From Oegoconia quadripuncta (Eukaryota > Arthropoda > Insecta > Lepidoptera > Autostichidae): DNA of 64,000 nt. Shown piece by piece: positions 1 through 11,544 of this stretch. A model generated the notes under the pieces. It made no database searches. It saw only the letters and a program-made list of their open reading frames with translations, and was not told the origin of the DNA. How positions within the stretch are numbered: the first letter of the stretch is position 1; every line of letters begins with the position of its first letter. A program made the position numbers and the translations under genes. The stretch spans positions 8,293,501-8,357,500 of the forward strand of contig OX438754.1 in assembly GCA_949316235.1 (NCBI GenBank), in the 5' to 3' direction.

Positions 1-1066
1 ACCTATTGAAAATTTTATGAAAGTCTTCTTTACTCATCGATTAATCTCAGTTGCCTATTATCATTATCAGTCCAAATCCAAATCGATGCATCGTCATTCA
101 CCGCCGCGGAGAGAGTGATTCAAATTGTAGTATTGGCTCTTGACGTATTCATTAGCCATTTATATGGTTATTCGATTCACTTATTCCAGAATTTTTCGGT
201 GATTACCTGTAATTAGTTTGCCACTTTTGTTTCAAAACCGTTAGATCCATTAAGCACACGCGTGATGTTGACTGAATGATGTTTAAAAACTTCCATTAGC
301 AAAAACCATCACTATGAAATGAAAATATGTACCTAAATTCACATGGACTCTGCCGTAAGCCGTTTGTTCTTTTTGCAAAACATTGTCAACAAAAGGCATT
401 AGTGGAATGCCTTGACAATAATCCTTTTAGTATTTTTTGTACGGACGCGCCAAAGAGTTAAATCTTTGCAAATTTTGCTAAACAAAAGTTTATTGTCATG
501 AGATTTGTATGCAAATAACAAGATTTTGCTACCGTCTCATTTGACAGGTTTATTGTTGGTTTAGTCGGTATATGTTTGAAGTCTCCGATGTCCCTTGAGA
601 GTCCTTTGTCAAGTTAGCAGTAGCAGCATGACGGTTAACAGGATTATTGTTTTGTTATTGTTTTTATATTTAGTGTCACTTTTTGATGTATCATTTTTAA
701 AGTAGCAGAAAATTACGAAAAATATTTAGTTAATTAAATTTGCCATACTCATTCCTACTATTTGTTTACATGACGCTAGACCCAAAATTATGTTTTGAAC
801 TTTTCCTAAATAAATTCACTCTGTAAATAAAATAGCTGTAAAATCAAATTTGATATCCCAAAAAATACCTTTAAATACAAAATAAAGTGCGAGTTCCGTA
901 AATGGTCTTTCTTCTAACTGCGTTCAATCTTTTTGTAAAACTATTGTCATATTGTTAGTGAGTCGCTTGTCGGCTCACCAATAACGTCATTGCTCATTAT
1001 ATTAATCCAATTCTCCCAGCTAGGCACTAAATAAATTTAACTATGATATTATATGTTGGAGTAGTG
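1..1066. other. non-coding, no feature recognised
   Basis: This is AT-rich DNA without a supported reading frame, RNA gene or repeat match inside the window. Confidence 0.6.
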
Positions 1067-1328
1067 ACGACCTGTTTGGTGTAGTGGTTACAAACGCTGA
1101 TTGCTATACCAAAAGGTCGCGGGTTCGAATCCCGCTAGAGGCATATGTTTATATGATGAATACGGTCATGTATATCTGAGTTATGGACGTTTTTCATTTA
1201 AATATGTATTTATTTACAAAACAAATATATTTGTGTAGTCTATCAACCAACTAGTACCGATAATACAAGTCTAGTTGCTTAGTGTGGAACTAAATGGCGC
1301 TGTGTGTATGTTCAAGGATATTTATTAC
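1067..1328 (+). mobile_element. tRNA-derived SINE, family A, copy 1
   Basis: The head resembles a tRNA, with a box A-like TGGTGTAGTGG (1077-1087) and a full box B GGTTCGAATCC (1122-1132). It is followed by a family-specific body ending GGCGCTGTGTGTATGT and GGATATTTATT. The acceptor stem does not pair, so it is not a functional tRNA gene. Other copies lie at 36866, 35111 and (inverted) 16296. An RTE LINE remnant abuts its 3' end. Confidence 0.85.
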
Positions 1329-1735
1329 TTTGCCAGTGATGACATATGGAACTGAAATCTGGTCGCTCACTATGGGTCTCATAAGAAGGCTCAAGGTCAC
1401 CCAAAGGGCAATGGAGAAGGCTATGCTCGGAATCATCCTGCGGGATCAAATCAGAAATGAGGAGAAGAGCAGGATAACCAGAGTGACCGATATAGCCCGA
1501 AGAATTGACAAACTTAAGTGACAGTGGGTGGGCACGGACCGCCGTTGGGGCGGAAAGAGTGGCGACCACATACCGGAAGACGCAGCGTAGGCAGGCCCGC
1601 ACGAGGTGGAGCGACGATTTGGTAAAGATCGCGGGAAGCCGCTGGATGCGGGCAGCGCAGGACCGATAGTTGTGGAGATCTTTGAGGGAGGCCCTTATCC
1701 AGCAGTGGACGTCTTTCGGCTGATATGATGATGAT
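1329..1735 (+). pseudogene. RTE-clade LINE 3' end: reverse-transcriptase C-terminus remnant
   Basis: The translation MTYGTEIWSLTMGLIRRLKV continues through QRAMEKAMLGIILRDQIRNE, the conserved tail of lepidopteran RTE-type endonuclease/reverse-transcriptase proteins. A stop after KLK and frame changes break it. Downstream the DNA still shows the GSRW and QQWTS-type ending and the typical terminus CAGCAGTGGACGTCTTTCGG then GATGATGATA. Only the last roughly 130 codons remain; it cannot be active. Confidence 0.85.
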
Positions 1736-1739
1736 ATAC

Positions 1740-2929
1740 TTTAAATATTATAAGGCTATGTGAGGAGTTCCACACTCTTGTGTGGTGTGATAAAAAATAC
1801 CTACTGCAAGTGAAGCATTTATTAAGAATAGGATATATCTAGGTACAGTCGACAATACGACGTAAGCTGGCCCCGCGGGTTACCGTCGTGCGGGCGCGTG
1901 CACTTATAGGGGAAGCAGCGAAGCGTAAATATGTCGACAAGGTGCTCAGGATTCATGCATCGTTATACATGCCTAAGTAGTAAATAATACATTAATGTGG
2001 TTTGCTGGCAGTATAAATGAAAGAAAAAAATATTTGTTACAAACAATGTACGATATACAGATATTATTTTAAGACTTTGTCAGATTTGTATTACCTACTT
2101 ACTTCAAAAACAAAAGTTTTCAACTTTTGTTCAATTTTTGAAAAATCATATTCATGGTCTTCATTTATTTAACAGACTAACTACGTTGATTTTAGAATAT
2201 AGCGTCACCTTTAACAGCGAGTTAAACAGAGCCTTAAGTTGCCTTCTATGAGCTGTTAAGTGGGTGTACCTTGTCATTTTCTGTATCTGAATTCTGATAC
2301 AAAATTAAACCGAAGTAGATCAGCAAAAGTAGGTCTGCCTAATCAATCACTTTACACCTTATGTTTATTAAAATGCAATAAAGTTTAAAAGTAGTCAGGC
2401 GGAACTTTTAGCCATTAAGCTCTTGTGAGAAGTTTAGAAGTCATTTCGTTCAAATTCGTGTTATTAGTTATTGTAGATGTATGTATGTCTGCTATTGTAG
2501 ATATTGTATTGACAAAACGGCTGAACAGATAGAAATGTTGTGATGTTGGTCATACGATGTTTGATGAAAATCGGTTAGGCCGTGTCGAATATTTTAACAT
2601 AGGTAGTTGGTTTGATTACATAGACGGTTTTTTGATAGAACCTGGAGTTTTCTAAATTTTAAACATTTCAACACTATTTAGGTACTTATAGTAGATAGCT
2701 GCATCATTTCGGAGATGTATTTCGTCTATGGATATACTTACAATAAATAGTACCTCCTCATTTTTTTTAAATTATAAGTTATAGCAGAGTACACAGGGCA
2801 TGCACATAATGACTTGTCCTTTGGGAATAGGTAGGAAAATTCCAACTCATAAAATAAACAAAAGCCTGTGTTTTAGGAGTAGGTGTTCTTCCTTCTAGTG
2901 ATGCTACATTATACAATACAACCATAGCT
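1740..2929. other. non-coding stretch
   Basis: No gene is seen. A CpG-rich patch (1868-1935) and a family F-like word set (TGTATGTATGTCTGC, GATGAAAATCGGTTAGGCCG at 2470-2590) suggest old repeat debris. Confidence 0.5.
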
Positions 2930-3235
2930 ATAAGAAGCATAGGGTGGTTTGGGCACTCAAATAGAATAGAACCAACCCATCTCTTCCCGTGGGTGTCGTA
3001 AAAGGCGACTAAGGGACTTTCCACCAAATACATCTAAAGATTTGCACTTTTAAACGGCGATTGGCACACCCCTGTCACGTGTGCATTTCTGTATGTTTCT
3101 TAAGGTGAACCGTGGATGTTGTTTCAATCATTAATCTTTAATGTTTGAAACACTCAAACGCTAATGTATGGGATATCTCTGACCACCCCATTTGGGATAA
3201 AGGTCGTGATTTTATGTATGTATGGTATGTAAGAA
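2930..3235 (+). repeat. interspersed repeat family C, copy 1
   Basis: The diagnostic words are CCCGTGGGTGTCGTAAAAGG, CGACTAAGGGACTTTCC, CACGTGTGCATTTCTGTAT and GGATATCTCTGACC. The same order is found at 17136-17330 and, inverted, at 20108-20280 and 35903-36186, with a fragment at 32752-32815. It is a dispersed element of unknown type; I see no internal promoter boxes. Confidence 0.7.
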
Positions 3236-3329
3236 GCATAGGACATAATAAACATATTCAGAAGTTAACACTATTGAAAATCTCAAGTGGCGTAAATATG
3301 AATCCCTTGGACAAGGCTACGAATTTCTG

Positions 3330-3612
3330 TTCTTTGGGGTAGAGACCATGGGTCCGTGGGGACCGAGGGCACGTCGGCTCTTCAAAGAGCCGGCAACGCG
3401 TCTGGTCGAAGTATCGGGTGTTGTGGTGATCAGATGGCTGGCAGTTACTTGGGCCAACGCATAAGTCTGGCCATACATGTCGCTAGCCTTCTGGGCACCC
3501 TGCCTCAAAATAATGATCTGGAACGTATGTTCCAGGGTCCTTCTTTTTCATTTTTAGTATAGGTATTTTGTAATATCTTGTATTGTGTCCTCTAGTACTG
3601 TAAAACAATAAT
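3330..3612 (+). pseudogene. LINE C-terminal remnant (frame-shifted)
   Basis: Two frames together read ETMGPWGPRARRLFKEPATR and then GDQMAGSYLGQRISLAIHVA followed by SLLGTLPQNNDLERMF. I know this tail (..ETLGPWGP..LGQRISIAIQRGNA..GTLP) from reverse-transcriptase proteins of insect LINEs. A small insertion between VEVSG and GDQ breaks the frame. The 3' end runs into AATAAAG at 3617. The clade is not certain. Confidence 0.7.
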
Positions 3613-3638
3613 TAAAAATAAAGGTAACATATTAATAG

Positions 3639-3856
3639 TAAAATGAACACTTCAAAAGTCGTCGAGAATTCTTGAGCAGTAATATAAAATTACTTGCGAT
3701 TTTTAAAGAAACAAAAGAAAGCGGCAAAGTAAAAGGTCTTTCGAAAGAACAATCGGCAGGTGAGTCCCGAGCTGCTCCCTCGGGAGTCCCAGCGGACTGT
3801 TTAAAGGAAGTGGTGTACGGCGCCTGCTTGAACCCCATGACTTGCTACTCCATTTC
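3639..3856 (+). other. exon-like open segment with consensus donor
   Basis: The frame is open from after a TAA at 3639, without an ATG, through KETKESGKVKGLSKEQSAGE and AAPSGVPADCLKEVVYGACL, and then ends TCCATTTCG before GTAAGTA at 3857. The GC content is higher than around it. A weak acceptor (TTTTTAAAG) precedes the lysine-rich part. I recognise no domain. It could be a real internal exon of an unknown plus-strand gene, or chance. Confidence 0.25.
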
Positions 3857-3859
3857 GGT

Positions 3860-4889
3860 AAGTAAAGGACTGTTGGTGAGATGAACGAGGACTGGAATGG
3901 AATTTATTTCTGTCACTCGCTCTATCGCTTGAATATAGTTATACTTAATTTAGATTAAAGCGGTCCTGAGCGCTTATTGTCTATCTATATATATATATAT
4001 ACGTTTCAAATCTTTTTTTAATAGCTTTTGTTATCGTACGATTTTGGCACAATAAATTACCTAAACCAATGACAACGTAGAGGTAAAGTCACGCACGGTA
4101 GAGTGACAGACAGGTTCTTAGGGTTCCGCAGTAAAACTAGGAACCCTTAGACTTTCGCCTTGTCCATATGTTTGTCAATCGGTCATATCATAGCTGTTAC
4201 TCGCAAGTATTAGTGCTATATAGCTGAAATTTGGTACGGTCACACATAATTATAACGTATACAACGTTGTGAAATAAAATATTAGAAATATAACTTTTAG
4301 GCTACCTATTTGGTTAGTGTGTATGGTGATTTCTTTTCCATTTTTTTGGGTATCATACAGCCGTTAAGAAAAAAGAATATACATCAGTAATCCAAAGGCA
4401 AGTAGAGTTCTTATTCGTACATTCCATAGGTATTTTTAATTTTTATAAATATTGGGTTTAAGTTATTTTGTCGGTACAGTGGTCTATTATATATAATATT
4501 AGGGTTTAAAGTAGTATTTATTTTTATTTTATTAGGTATACCAACAGTGTAACATATCACACTCTTATGATAGCTTACACGGTAGTTTTGTTCTGATATG
4601 AATACCTATTACACGTATACACAACATTGATAACAAAGCTACACTAGTTAGGTACTTAAGTAGTACCTGCAATATATTATTTTATTATAGATAAAACATC
4701 AATTTTGAAAGAGTTATGAATCAAAGTGAAAAAACAAAGATCGTATTGTTCATATCGCTTCAATACGTTAAATTTTTAACTTAATATTATTATTATTATT
4801 ACTGCTAATTCACAAGGCAGAGTCCCTAATGAAAAATGAGTCTTCACCCACTGCTATTTTAGAAACGTGTAATAGTACATTGTGATATA
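3860..4889. other. non-coding stretch with repeat family E debris
   Basis: It contains a TA microsatellite and, at 4110-4260, words of a common lepidopteran repeat (GGTTCCGCAG, GGAACCCTTAGACTTTCGCC). No gene is supported. Confidence 0.5.
3983..4001. repeat. (TA)n microsatellite
   Basis: This is a short TA dinucleotide run preceded by CTATCTATC. Confidence 0.9.
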
Positions 4890-4891
4890 AG

Positions 4892-4986
4892 GGCCCAAAG
4901 TTGATCATTGCAGCCGAGGCTTGATTGCTAGCCCGAACCGTAGGTGAGGGCTACAAAAAAAGCTGAGGCTGCAATTATCAATGGGC
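4892..4986. repeat. imperfect hairpin at the downstream edge of the Crypton
   Basis: The arms GCCCAAAGTTGATCATTGCA (4892-4912 region) and TGCAATTATCAATGGGC (4970-4986) are complementary with few gaps. The inner pairs are GAGGCTT/AAGCTGAGG and TAGCCC/GGGCTA. It may be a recombinase recognition or replication structure, or the fold of the 3' end. Confidence 0.5.
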
Positions 4987-5067
4987 ACGTGTGTCACACG
5001 ACGTTTTATAACACATTTGTGAGGAAATAAATAAAACATGGGGCTACTGAAATGAATAAATCTTTAA

Positions 5068-6377
5068 TTATTTGTTAAAACAGTTATAAAAACCAGAACA
5101 ATTTGAAAAATGTAGTACTACGTTGCCAGTCGGCATTTGTAACATAGTCGTACTGTTAACTGTCTTCCTCTCACTCTCCTGAGTGAAAGTAGGAGAAATG
5201 AGACCAGAATAGGGCTCTGGCTCTGTAGTTAAGGGCTGCGGCGGCGGAGGTGGCTGCGGCGGCGGAGATGATGGCGGGATGTATGTGCTCGTTGATGGTC
5301 GAGAGTCAGCACGGCCCGGCTCCAAATTAATATTTTTTGTAATACAGGAACTGATTTTTTCTTTATTCCTGACTGAATCGTGAATGTAGCCCTCGGCGAC
5401 GTTGGAGGAACGCCACCCTCCGTGGCGTTTCAGTGTCAATATATCCGCTCCTGAATCGGCGAGCAATGTAGCCGAGGACCTTCTAAAACTGTGCCCTGTG
5501 TATTCATGTGCGTTCTGTAAGTTGAGAAAAGTGGCGATTTGTTTAGGCATCATTCCAAATTTATTACGGCCGATGGGTTGGCTGGTGCATTTACCATTCT
5601 GGTAATTTAGAAAAAATCGATTAGTCTTCGCTTTTGTGGAACGGAGTGCTGCGTATTTCGTTACGATTTCATAAAAAGGTTGTTGTATTGTAAATGAGCG
5701 TGGTATTTTATTCTTTGTGTTCTTGATCTGGACAAGGAGAATTCGCCCATGGTCCTCGACATCATCAGTGGTTATATTTGTCAGCTCTTGACGTCTGCAT
5801 GCACCATTTATGCCGAATATTAATGCAACCTGAAAAGAAACAAAAACTGTGTAAGTAGGTATAAAATAAAACCGAAGTAGGTACTTATCTAGTTATATCG
5901 TAAATAAATACGAAAATTAAAGGAATTATGTTTAATAATTTAGTTTTAACTGACCTTTGTTGCCAAATATCGGCTATCCGGAGCTTCTTTCAAGTATTTC
6001 TCAATATCATCAGCCGCAAATACTTTAGATTTCTTGCTGGTAAAGCCTTCACCTTTTCTTTTCAGGTAAGCCAGCAAATTTGAATACGGCTTGATATCAA
6101 CACCATGTTTCGTTCTCACAACACTTTTAAGCATTGAATATTGACTCCACAACGTGCTCGGCTTATATTTTTGTGAGAGTTCCATGAAGTAGGCTAAAAA
6201 AATGCTTTCTGAAAATGAATGAGCATTTTTGTTTTTTTTCCAGAGTATGAAATTTTCGTACGCTTGCAAGTACACCTCAACTGATTTTTCAGGTAGAAGG
6301 CTTAAAGTAGCTTGTTTCGCCGCGTTTTTAAGATCCGGGGGCGTAGATTCCATGAAATCCTCGTCGCTTGAAGACAT
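5068..6377 (-). CDS. Crypton-type tyrosine recombinase, two exons, apparently intact
   Basis: This is a DNA strand-exchange enzyme of the tyrosine recombinase (phage integrase-like) fold. Exon 1 is 6377-5955 (141 codons), and a 125-bp intron (5954-5830) has GTCAGT at its start and TTTTCAG at its end. Exon 2 is 5829-5068, giving 394 residues with no frame break. Residues 15-130 form the helical core-binding domain (LPEKSVEVYLQAYENFILWK, SIFLAYFMELSQKYKPSTLW). The catalytic domain has R153 (GACRRQEL), a beta-hairpin lysine near K180, H254-x-x-R257 (GHSFRRSS), H277/W280 (HGGW) and nucleophile Y289 (AEGYI). The tail is proline-rich (about 326-340). The start ATG has AAA upstream and follows a stop. 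Similar proteins are common in insect genomes as Crypton-like elements. An ATTAAA overlaps the stop. Host domestication is possible but not indicated. Confidence 0.88.
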
Positions 6378-6879
6378 TTTTGCAAATTTTCACAGAGCGC
6401 GCGAAATAACTTTTACTTTTTTTGCTCACAAATTAGCGCTGCGCGCGCACAAGCGTTTTTTTTTAATTAGGCAAAGGATACTGCAGACAGCCAGTACAGA
6501 CAGCCACTAACAAATTAGGAAATTAAAGTTTTGTGTTCTTATTATAAATAAATGGTTGTTATTTCTTGTCGAAACTGATTGAAATAAAGATTAATAATTT
6601 ATTTTAGTGTACAAATACCTCTCAAAGTATTTAATTTTTTAAAATTTTTATCAATTTTCGGAATAAAAACTCTTTGCTAGGATTAAAAAAATTACCATAG
6701 ACGAAACTTCTTGACATTTTAAAAAAAAAAAACCGTACTACTTTTTAGCCCGAGGCCAAAATGCGCCACTTTTTGAACCTGTTTTTCATAGAAAAAATAC
6801 CACTTTTCGAGCAAATGTGTTATAAAAATTTTATCGAACTTGTTCGCCTTCACAGGGCATTGTTGGAAAAAATCTCTTT

Positions 6880-9499
6880 TCAGTGATAAGCTAGTATCTT
6901 TTGTATATCATATATATATATTTTGTATATAATAATAAAAGTATTCACGGTGTAGTTTATGAACGAAATTGAAAGGAAAATTATCACAGATAAGTATAGT
7001 CTCTACCAGTTTTAGAGTATTATTCAACCATCTTATAATATTTAGGTACTTGGATTTGTAAGGCGTTTATTGAAACTCCAAACAAAATTGTTATTTTGTT
7101 CGGAGTTGTTGTATCATGTTTGATACAACAACAAAAATGTATTTGTATTTTTAAATGAATACAGAAATATTAATGACTGATCTTTTTCCTGACTACGGTA
7201 CATTACTGCATCTGGCCCGACAGGCACTTGGCCAGATTTTAAATATTCATTTGACACTCAACGGCTTCGTCATTTAGATATATTATTGCGTTCTGAAGTT
7301 TATTACCCTTCAATTGTCCAATTCAATGGTATCCCGATATGTGTTCATTTACAGCCTTGTCCACTGATTACAGTAAAGTTAAGCTACACGTGCTAAATCC
7401 AAACTTTGCGTAGGTGATTTGGGATTTAGGAGGCTTTAAGATCTTTGGCAATTAGCATAGAACCTATTTATGTTGCCGAAAGTCATCCTCTCAAGATCTG
7501 GGGTTCTATTACATAATTTCATCGTTATCATTATCGGTTATGTTATGATATGGGATTGGTTCTCTAATAGCTTGCTCGAAAATTTGGCGGTTTCTTATTG
7601 GTCAACGTAGCCGATGACGATTCCGATGAAGGGACAGTAATGTAAGGGCTGACCTCGTTTTCAAATTCTGGGGACCTTTAAAATGTAGTAATGGGATGAT
7701 ATTTCCTCTATTTCTTCTAGTTCTATTAATAGTGTTATATTATATGCATATAACTAAAAAAACTCTTTACTGATGCTGAAATTAAAGAAACTCATGTGAT
7801 ATGCTCTGATGATGACACATTTTGATAATTTTGTTTAGTAATAGAACGGCAAATTTTAATTTGGATAACACATTTGCTGTTAGGTATATCTTCGTCTTAG
7901 TTTTCATTCTGGTCTTCTATTTATATAAAAAAACATGCATATACATTGGTAAATTATAGGAGCGAGCTTTGTTCTGCAATTAGTTAATTTACGGTATTAC
8001 TATTAAGTTTCATCACTTGTTTTTAACAAGACTCAAATTCGACAAGAACTAATTCATTTATCTATAATACTTATAGAAATTGGCTAAGACAAATACCACG
8101 TTGAATTTTGAAGTCGATTCCATAGACGACAAATTTCAATAAGTCGCGTCGTCTGAGGAACGCGGCGTTGTGAAGGGAAAGTTCCCTTTGCAAATATGGC
8201 ATATAATATTCTAGTTTGGTACAAGTGATGAACTACAAGCAAATTGAATTGATGTTTACTAGTTCCAGCGTTGAAAACACAATCGCAGGGCAGTTCTGTA
8301 CTAAATTGGTAGGCAAATGTCAGTAGAGGAACATTGAAGGACATATAACAGCGGGTAGCGGGTATTTAGGATTTTGTCATCGATATTAAGTATTGGGTTG
8401 ATACTGTTAGTTTAATAAACAGCGCCTGTAACTACTATCTTTCGTTAACTGTAATAGTCAAAAGTCCGTGGTGTATTCTATACTCGTTAGGGACCGAGCC
8501 TCACTCAGTCCCCTTTTCCCATTTAATTTTAACCTTAAGGGGAAGGAGGAAATAATTTTATTTTTCCTTCTTTAAACCCCTTTTTCTTCTTCTTAAATAA
8601 ATTTGGGGCCCAAGGTAGCGTAAAGTCTTTTCTCGGGACCCGCTTACTTTCAGTAGGCGACGTTCAGCTGTACCGCTGTTGATCCTGGCTACAGAAGTTG
8701 CAGTGGGAGGGTGTGGAGGTGGGTCATGTAACTGTTATAGTTTAAACAATAATGACGAATTAGTTAAGCAATTGATACGGTTGGGTAATACGTATCTCAT
8801 AAATCTCTCTTACAAGTGGGAATTCACAAGTTGTAGGTATTCAAGAGGTATAACTACACTGTTTCAGCCGTTATATCGATCAAGAGGAGTGTTGAAAATA
8901 ATCAGTTAAGTATAGTTAAAATCGTTAGCTCTCTTGTCTTGTTCCTGAATATTATATAGTTACTAGGGTGGCTGAAGTCGTAGGATGAATGTAATCCATA
9001 CTCGACTCGGTTTGAGAGCTGCAGAAACGTGATGCCAATATGAGGGTGAGATGGTGTATTTGTGTAAGATTTCACTGTTTAGATTGATTCTTGTTCTTGA
9101 TATGGTTTGTAAATATTAGATTTAATAAAATATGTTTTTCTAAGAATATCCATGAATCTTCAGTCATTTGGAAATGGAAATTGGATTACATTTGAATCGT
9201 TTGTGTCCATTTGAATATTTATCTTGGTCCAATTATCACATCTGCTCCCACTTTATATATATCAAGGATGTATACAGAATTACGGCAAAGCTTTGCATCG
9301 CTCACCACGTTGCTCGAAAATGCTCAAAATAAAAGGTAAACCATTACTTTTTGTCATAATTTATATAGGTGACATTTAATTCGTGTAACCATAGCTGAAT
9401 TCTGCCGAAAATTGTTGGACCTCCACAGTAAAGGTCGTTTCAGAATGGTTTATTTTGTATGGGTAATCGAAATTTTTTTCAACGATTTCGACTGTGGTT
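6880..9499. other. non-coding stretch
   Basis: It is mostly AT-rich. At 8460-8740 a less AT-rich block is open on the minus strand for 66 codons without an ATG (TATSVARINSGTAERRLLKV within it), and on the plus strand for 76 codons. I recognise neither, and an old transposon is possible. Confidence 0.45.
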
Positions 9500-9645
9500 C
9501 CTACTGGAAATGTTTATAATCAGGAGGGGCGTCACCAGATAAAGCGAATTTTTCGAAATTCGGGTATAGTTCCTTGGAAAAAGTTGTTCGTAATCAAGAG
9601 TGGCATCACCAGTTAATGGGAATTACACGAATGCAAATTCACCCT
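9500..9645. repeat. divergent tandem duplication
   Basis: Two units about 75 bp apart share AATCAGGAGGGGCGTCACCA and AATCAAGAGTGGCATCACCA, with GTTCCT upstream in each. Confidence 0.45.
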
Positions 9646-9699
9646 GCTCTAGTTATCAAGCGATCCTGCAGATGGTTAATGAGAAGAGAGTGCTTTTGA

Positions 9700-9960
9700 A
9701 GATCATTGACACGACAACTTTATCAAGAACATAATTGAAGGAAAAGTGGAGGGGAAGAGGAAGAGAGGAAGGCCTAGAAGAACATACATGGTACAAGTAA
9801 AAGAAAAATTAAATGCCGTGTCGTATCAGGAAGTCAAAGTATTTATTCATTTTATATTTAAGTTAAAAAAAAAAGAAAAAGGGGAATGTAGAGAAGTGTG
9901 GAAAGGAAGCATAGCATAGCATAAATATAAGAGAATAGCTCTAGGTTACGGAGGGAGCCG
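9700..9960 (+). pseudogene. LINE reverse-transcriptase C-terminus remnant
   Basis: From 9710 one frame reads HDNFIKNIIEGKVEGKRKRG then RPRRTYMVQVKEKLNAVSYQ and EVK. This is the basic tail that follows the reverse transcriptase in a group of insect LINEs (..IEGRVEGRRGRGRPR..YMEQVKEK..SYQEVK). The sequence then degrades into A-rich DNA, with a REVWKGSIA-like ending. Confidence 0.72.
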
Positions 9961-9989
9961 CTGAATGTTGATACAAGTTTCTACCTAGT

Positions 9990-11544
9990 TCAGCAGTAGA
10001 AGCTTTGTACATATTTTGGTGATGGAACGCTTAAACTGTAACCAAGTAGGGCAAATGCTAAAGGTTAATTTTTTATTCCGTTCCATTCTATTCTTGTCGT
10101 AATTAGGCGAATTTCCCGAGCGACTCCCATTATGGCAAATTCCTAAAACTGGCTTGAAAGTAATCAATGAGCGGCTGTAGACTCCATGACTTTAGACATG
10201 AATTTATAGCAGAATGAGGTAATAACCTACGGGGTGAACAATAATAATAATGGCCGAAATTCTTCATTGCTCACTACCTACTACGTACTAAACCCTAACA
10301 TCGCAATATCTTCACATAAATTGCAAACTCCATATTTAAAACTCAACAAACTCCACGTCTATAAAATCTTCGTCCCACACTACACCCTACCCCACACATC
10401 CAACCCATATTTCATCTGTTGTATGTATAGCACATATCTTGCCGACGGTAGTCAGTCGGCCAAGCTTTTGTGCCCTTCAGTGGAGCTCAGTATGTAGTAG
10501 TGTATACGTGAGCTGTTAGAATGTGTGCGTTGATTTCCCGACACGGCCGCGCCGCCGCCGTTGTCGACGCGCCCGCCCGGTATGGTTCCATACTGCTGAG
10601 TTGGAAGAAAGTACTGGATTTTATTTTTGTTAAGAAAATCCCGTATGAAAATGCCATTTACAGTCACTGTGGATTAAACATAGTGGATATTGAAGGCAAT
10701 CGAAATGCTGAATGAAGAGTATTGAGCTTGGGGAAGACTACGTGGAAAAATCGAAAATGCCTTTAACAAAATTTTAATTTCATGTGTATTTTTACTAGAC
10801 TTATCACTCTGCCCTCGTTGGTAAAAATAATTAGGAGGTAACTTTTTTTTTTAGAAAGCCATACCAGAGTGAATAGGTATAGATACCAGATAGATACCAA
10901 GATACCAAATAAACTTATTTTAAAAAAATATCATTTTTAAAGCGGACAGTTATAATATAATTTTGTTCAATGTTTAGGGCAGTTGACTGTAACTACCTAA
11001 AATTAATTAACATAAGTTTAAATAAAATAACGTTAGTGTAAATCTAAATAATCGAAAAAATAAATCAATAAAAAAATTACAGAAATTTGAACATCAAACC
11101 AATTGGTCAAAACGATAGAAACGTCATCTAGCAATGAGTCGTCACCACATTGTAAACAGCTTTTTGCTAGATACTAGGACATTCTGTGATTTTCTTGTTC
11201 AATTTTTGTAAGGGTTTTGTGAAAGATAAAGTTTATAATGGCAACTGGATAATATAAAAGCGAATAGCGCAAATTTGCCAAGAATTGATCCTGTAACGGT
11301 GACCAGTTTTTGAAATTCTAAAAAAAATGCCCATGCGAACAATGTACTTTTATAGGCTGTTCATGTGAAATGACACAAAGCAAGTATTGTTAAAACCAAT
11401 GTTAAAAAAACAGTATACCTTTTCGTAAAAACATTACAGTATGTTCACCATTGCAGTGATCAATTTACATCACACAACACGTATACAAACTATTTCCAGC
11501 AGTAGATTTATGAGTTTTAGGATACTGTGGCACTGCATACCATT
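9990..11544. other. non-coding stretch around the 10.5-kb CpG block
   Basis: Apart from the block at 10440-10590 no gene or repeat is recognised. The 87-codon frame at 10234 is Asn/Leu-rich, starts inside AT-rich repeats and is not supported. Confidence 0.5.
10440..10590 (+). promoter_or_regulatory. CpG-rich, initiator-containing block
   Basis: Three TCAGT initiator-type words (GTCAGTCGG, TTCAGTGG, CTCAGTATG) within 45 bases precede a CpG-rich stretch. That stretch has an ATG at 10521 (MCALISRHGRAAAVVDAPAR) and a possible donor CCCG|GTATGG at 10580. It could be a plus-strand first exon. The 64-codon frame beyond the donor has no recognised domain. Confidence 0.28.

Larger units (their letters stand above)
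4890..6870 (-). mobile_element. Crypton-like DNA element (approximate limits)
   Basis: The recombinase gene is framed by non-coding arms. A perfect 16-bp inverted repeat, TTTTATAACACATTTG, occurs at 5004-5019 and, inverted, at 6812-6827. An imperfect hairpin of about 95 bp lies outside the left copy (4892-4986). Cryptons normally lack terminal inverted repeats and target duplications, so true ends cannot be set from one copy. The limits given are where these structures stop. Intact open frames with a clean intron suggest recent arrival. Confidence 0.6.

Noticed and set aside
1072..1145. tRNA gene on the plus strand
   Set aside because: Boxes A and B are present but the acceptor stem and anticodon arm do not pair, and three more copies share the same non-tRNA body. 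It is the head of a SINE. The same holds for 36866-36941, 14745-14820 and the other family B heads.
1312..1602. 96-codon minus-strand gene
   Set aside because: It is the antisense shadow of the RTE reverse-transcriptase remnant.
8640..8740. Similarity of CTGTTGATCCTGGCTACAG to the 5' end of 18S rRNA
   Set aside because: The match is a short word only. The surrounding sequence does not follow rRNA.
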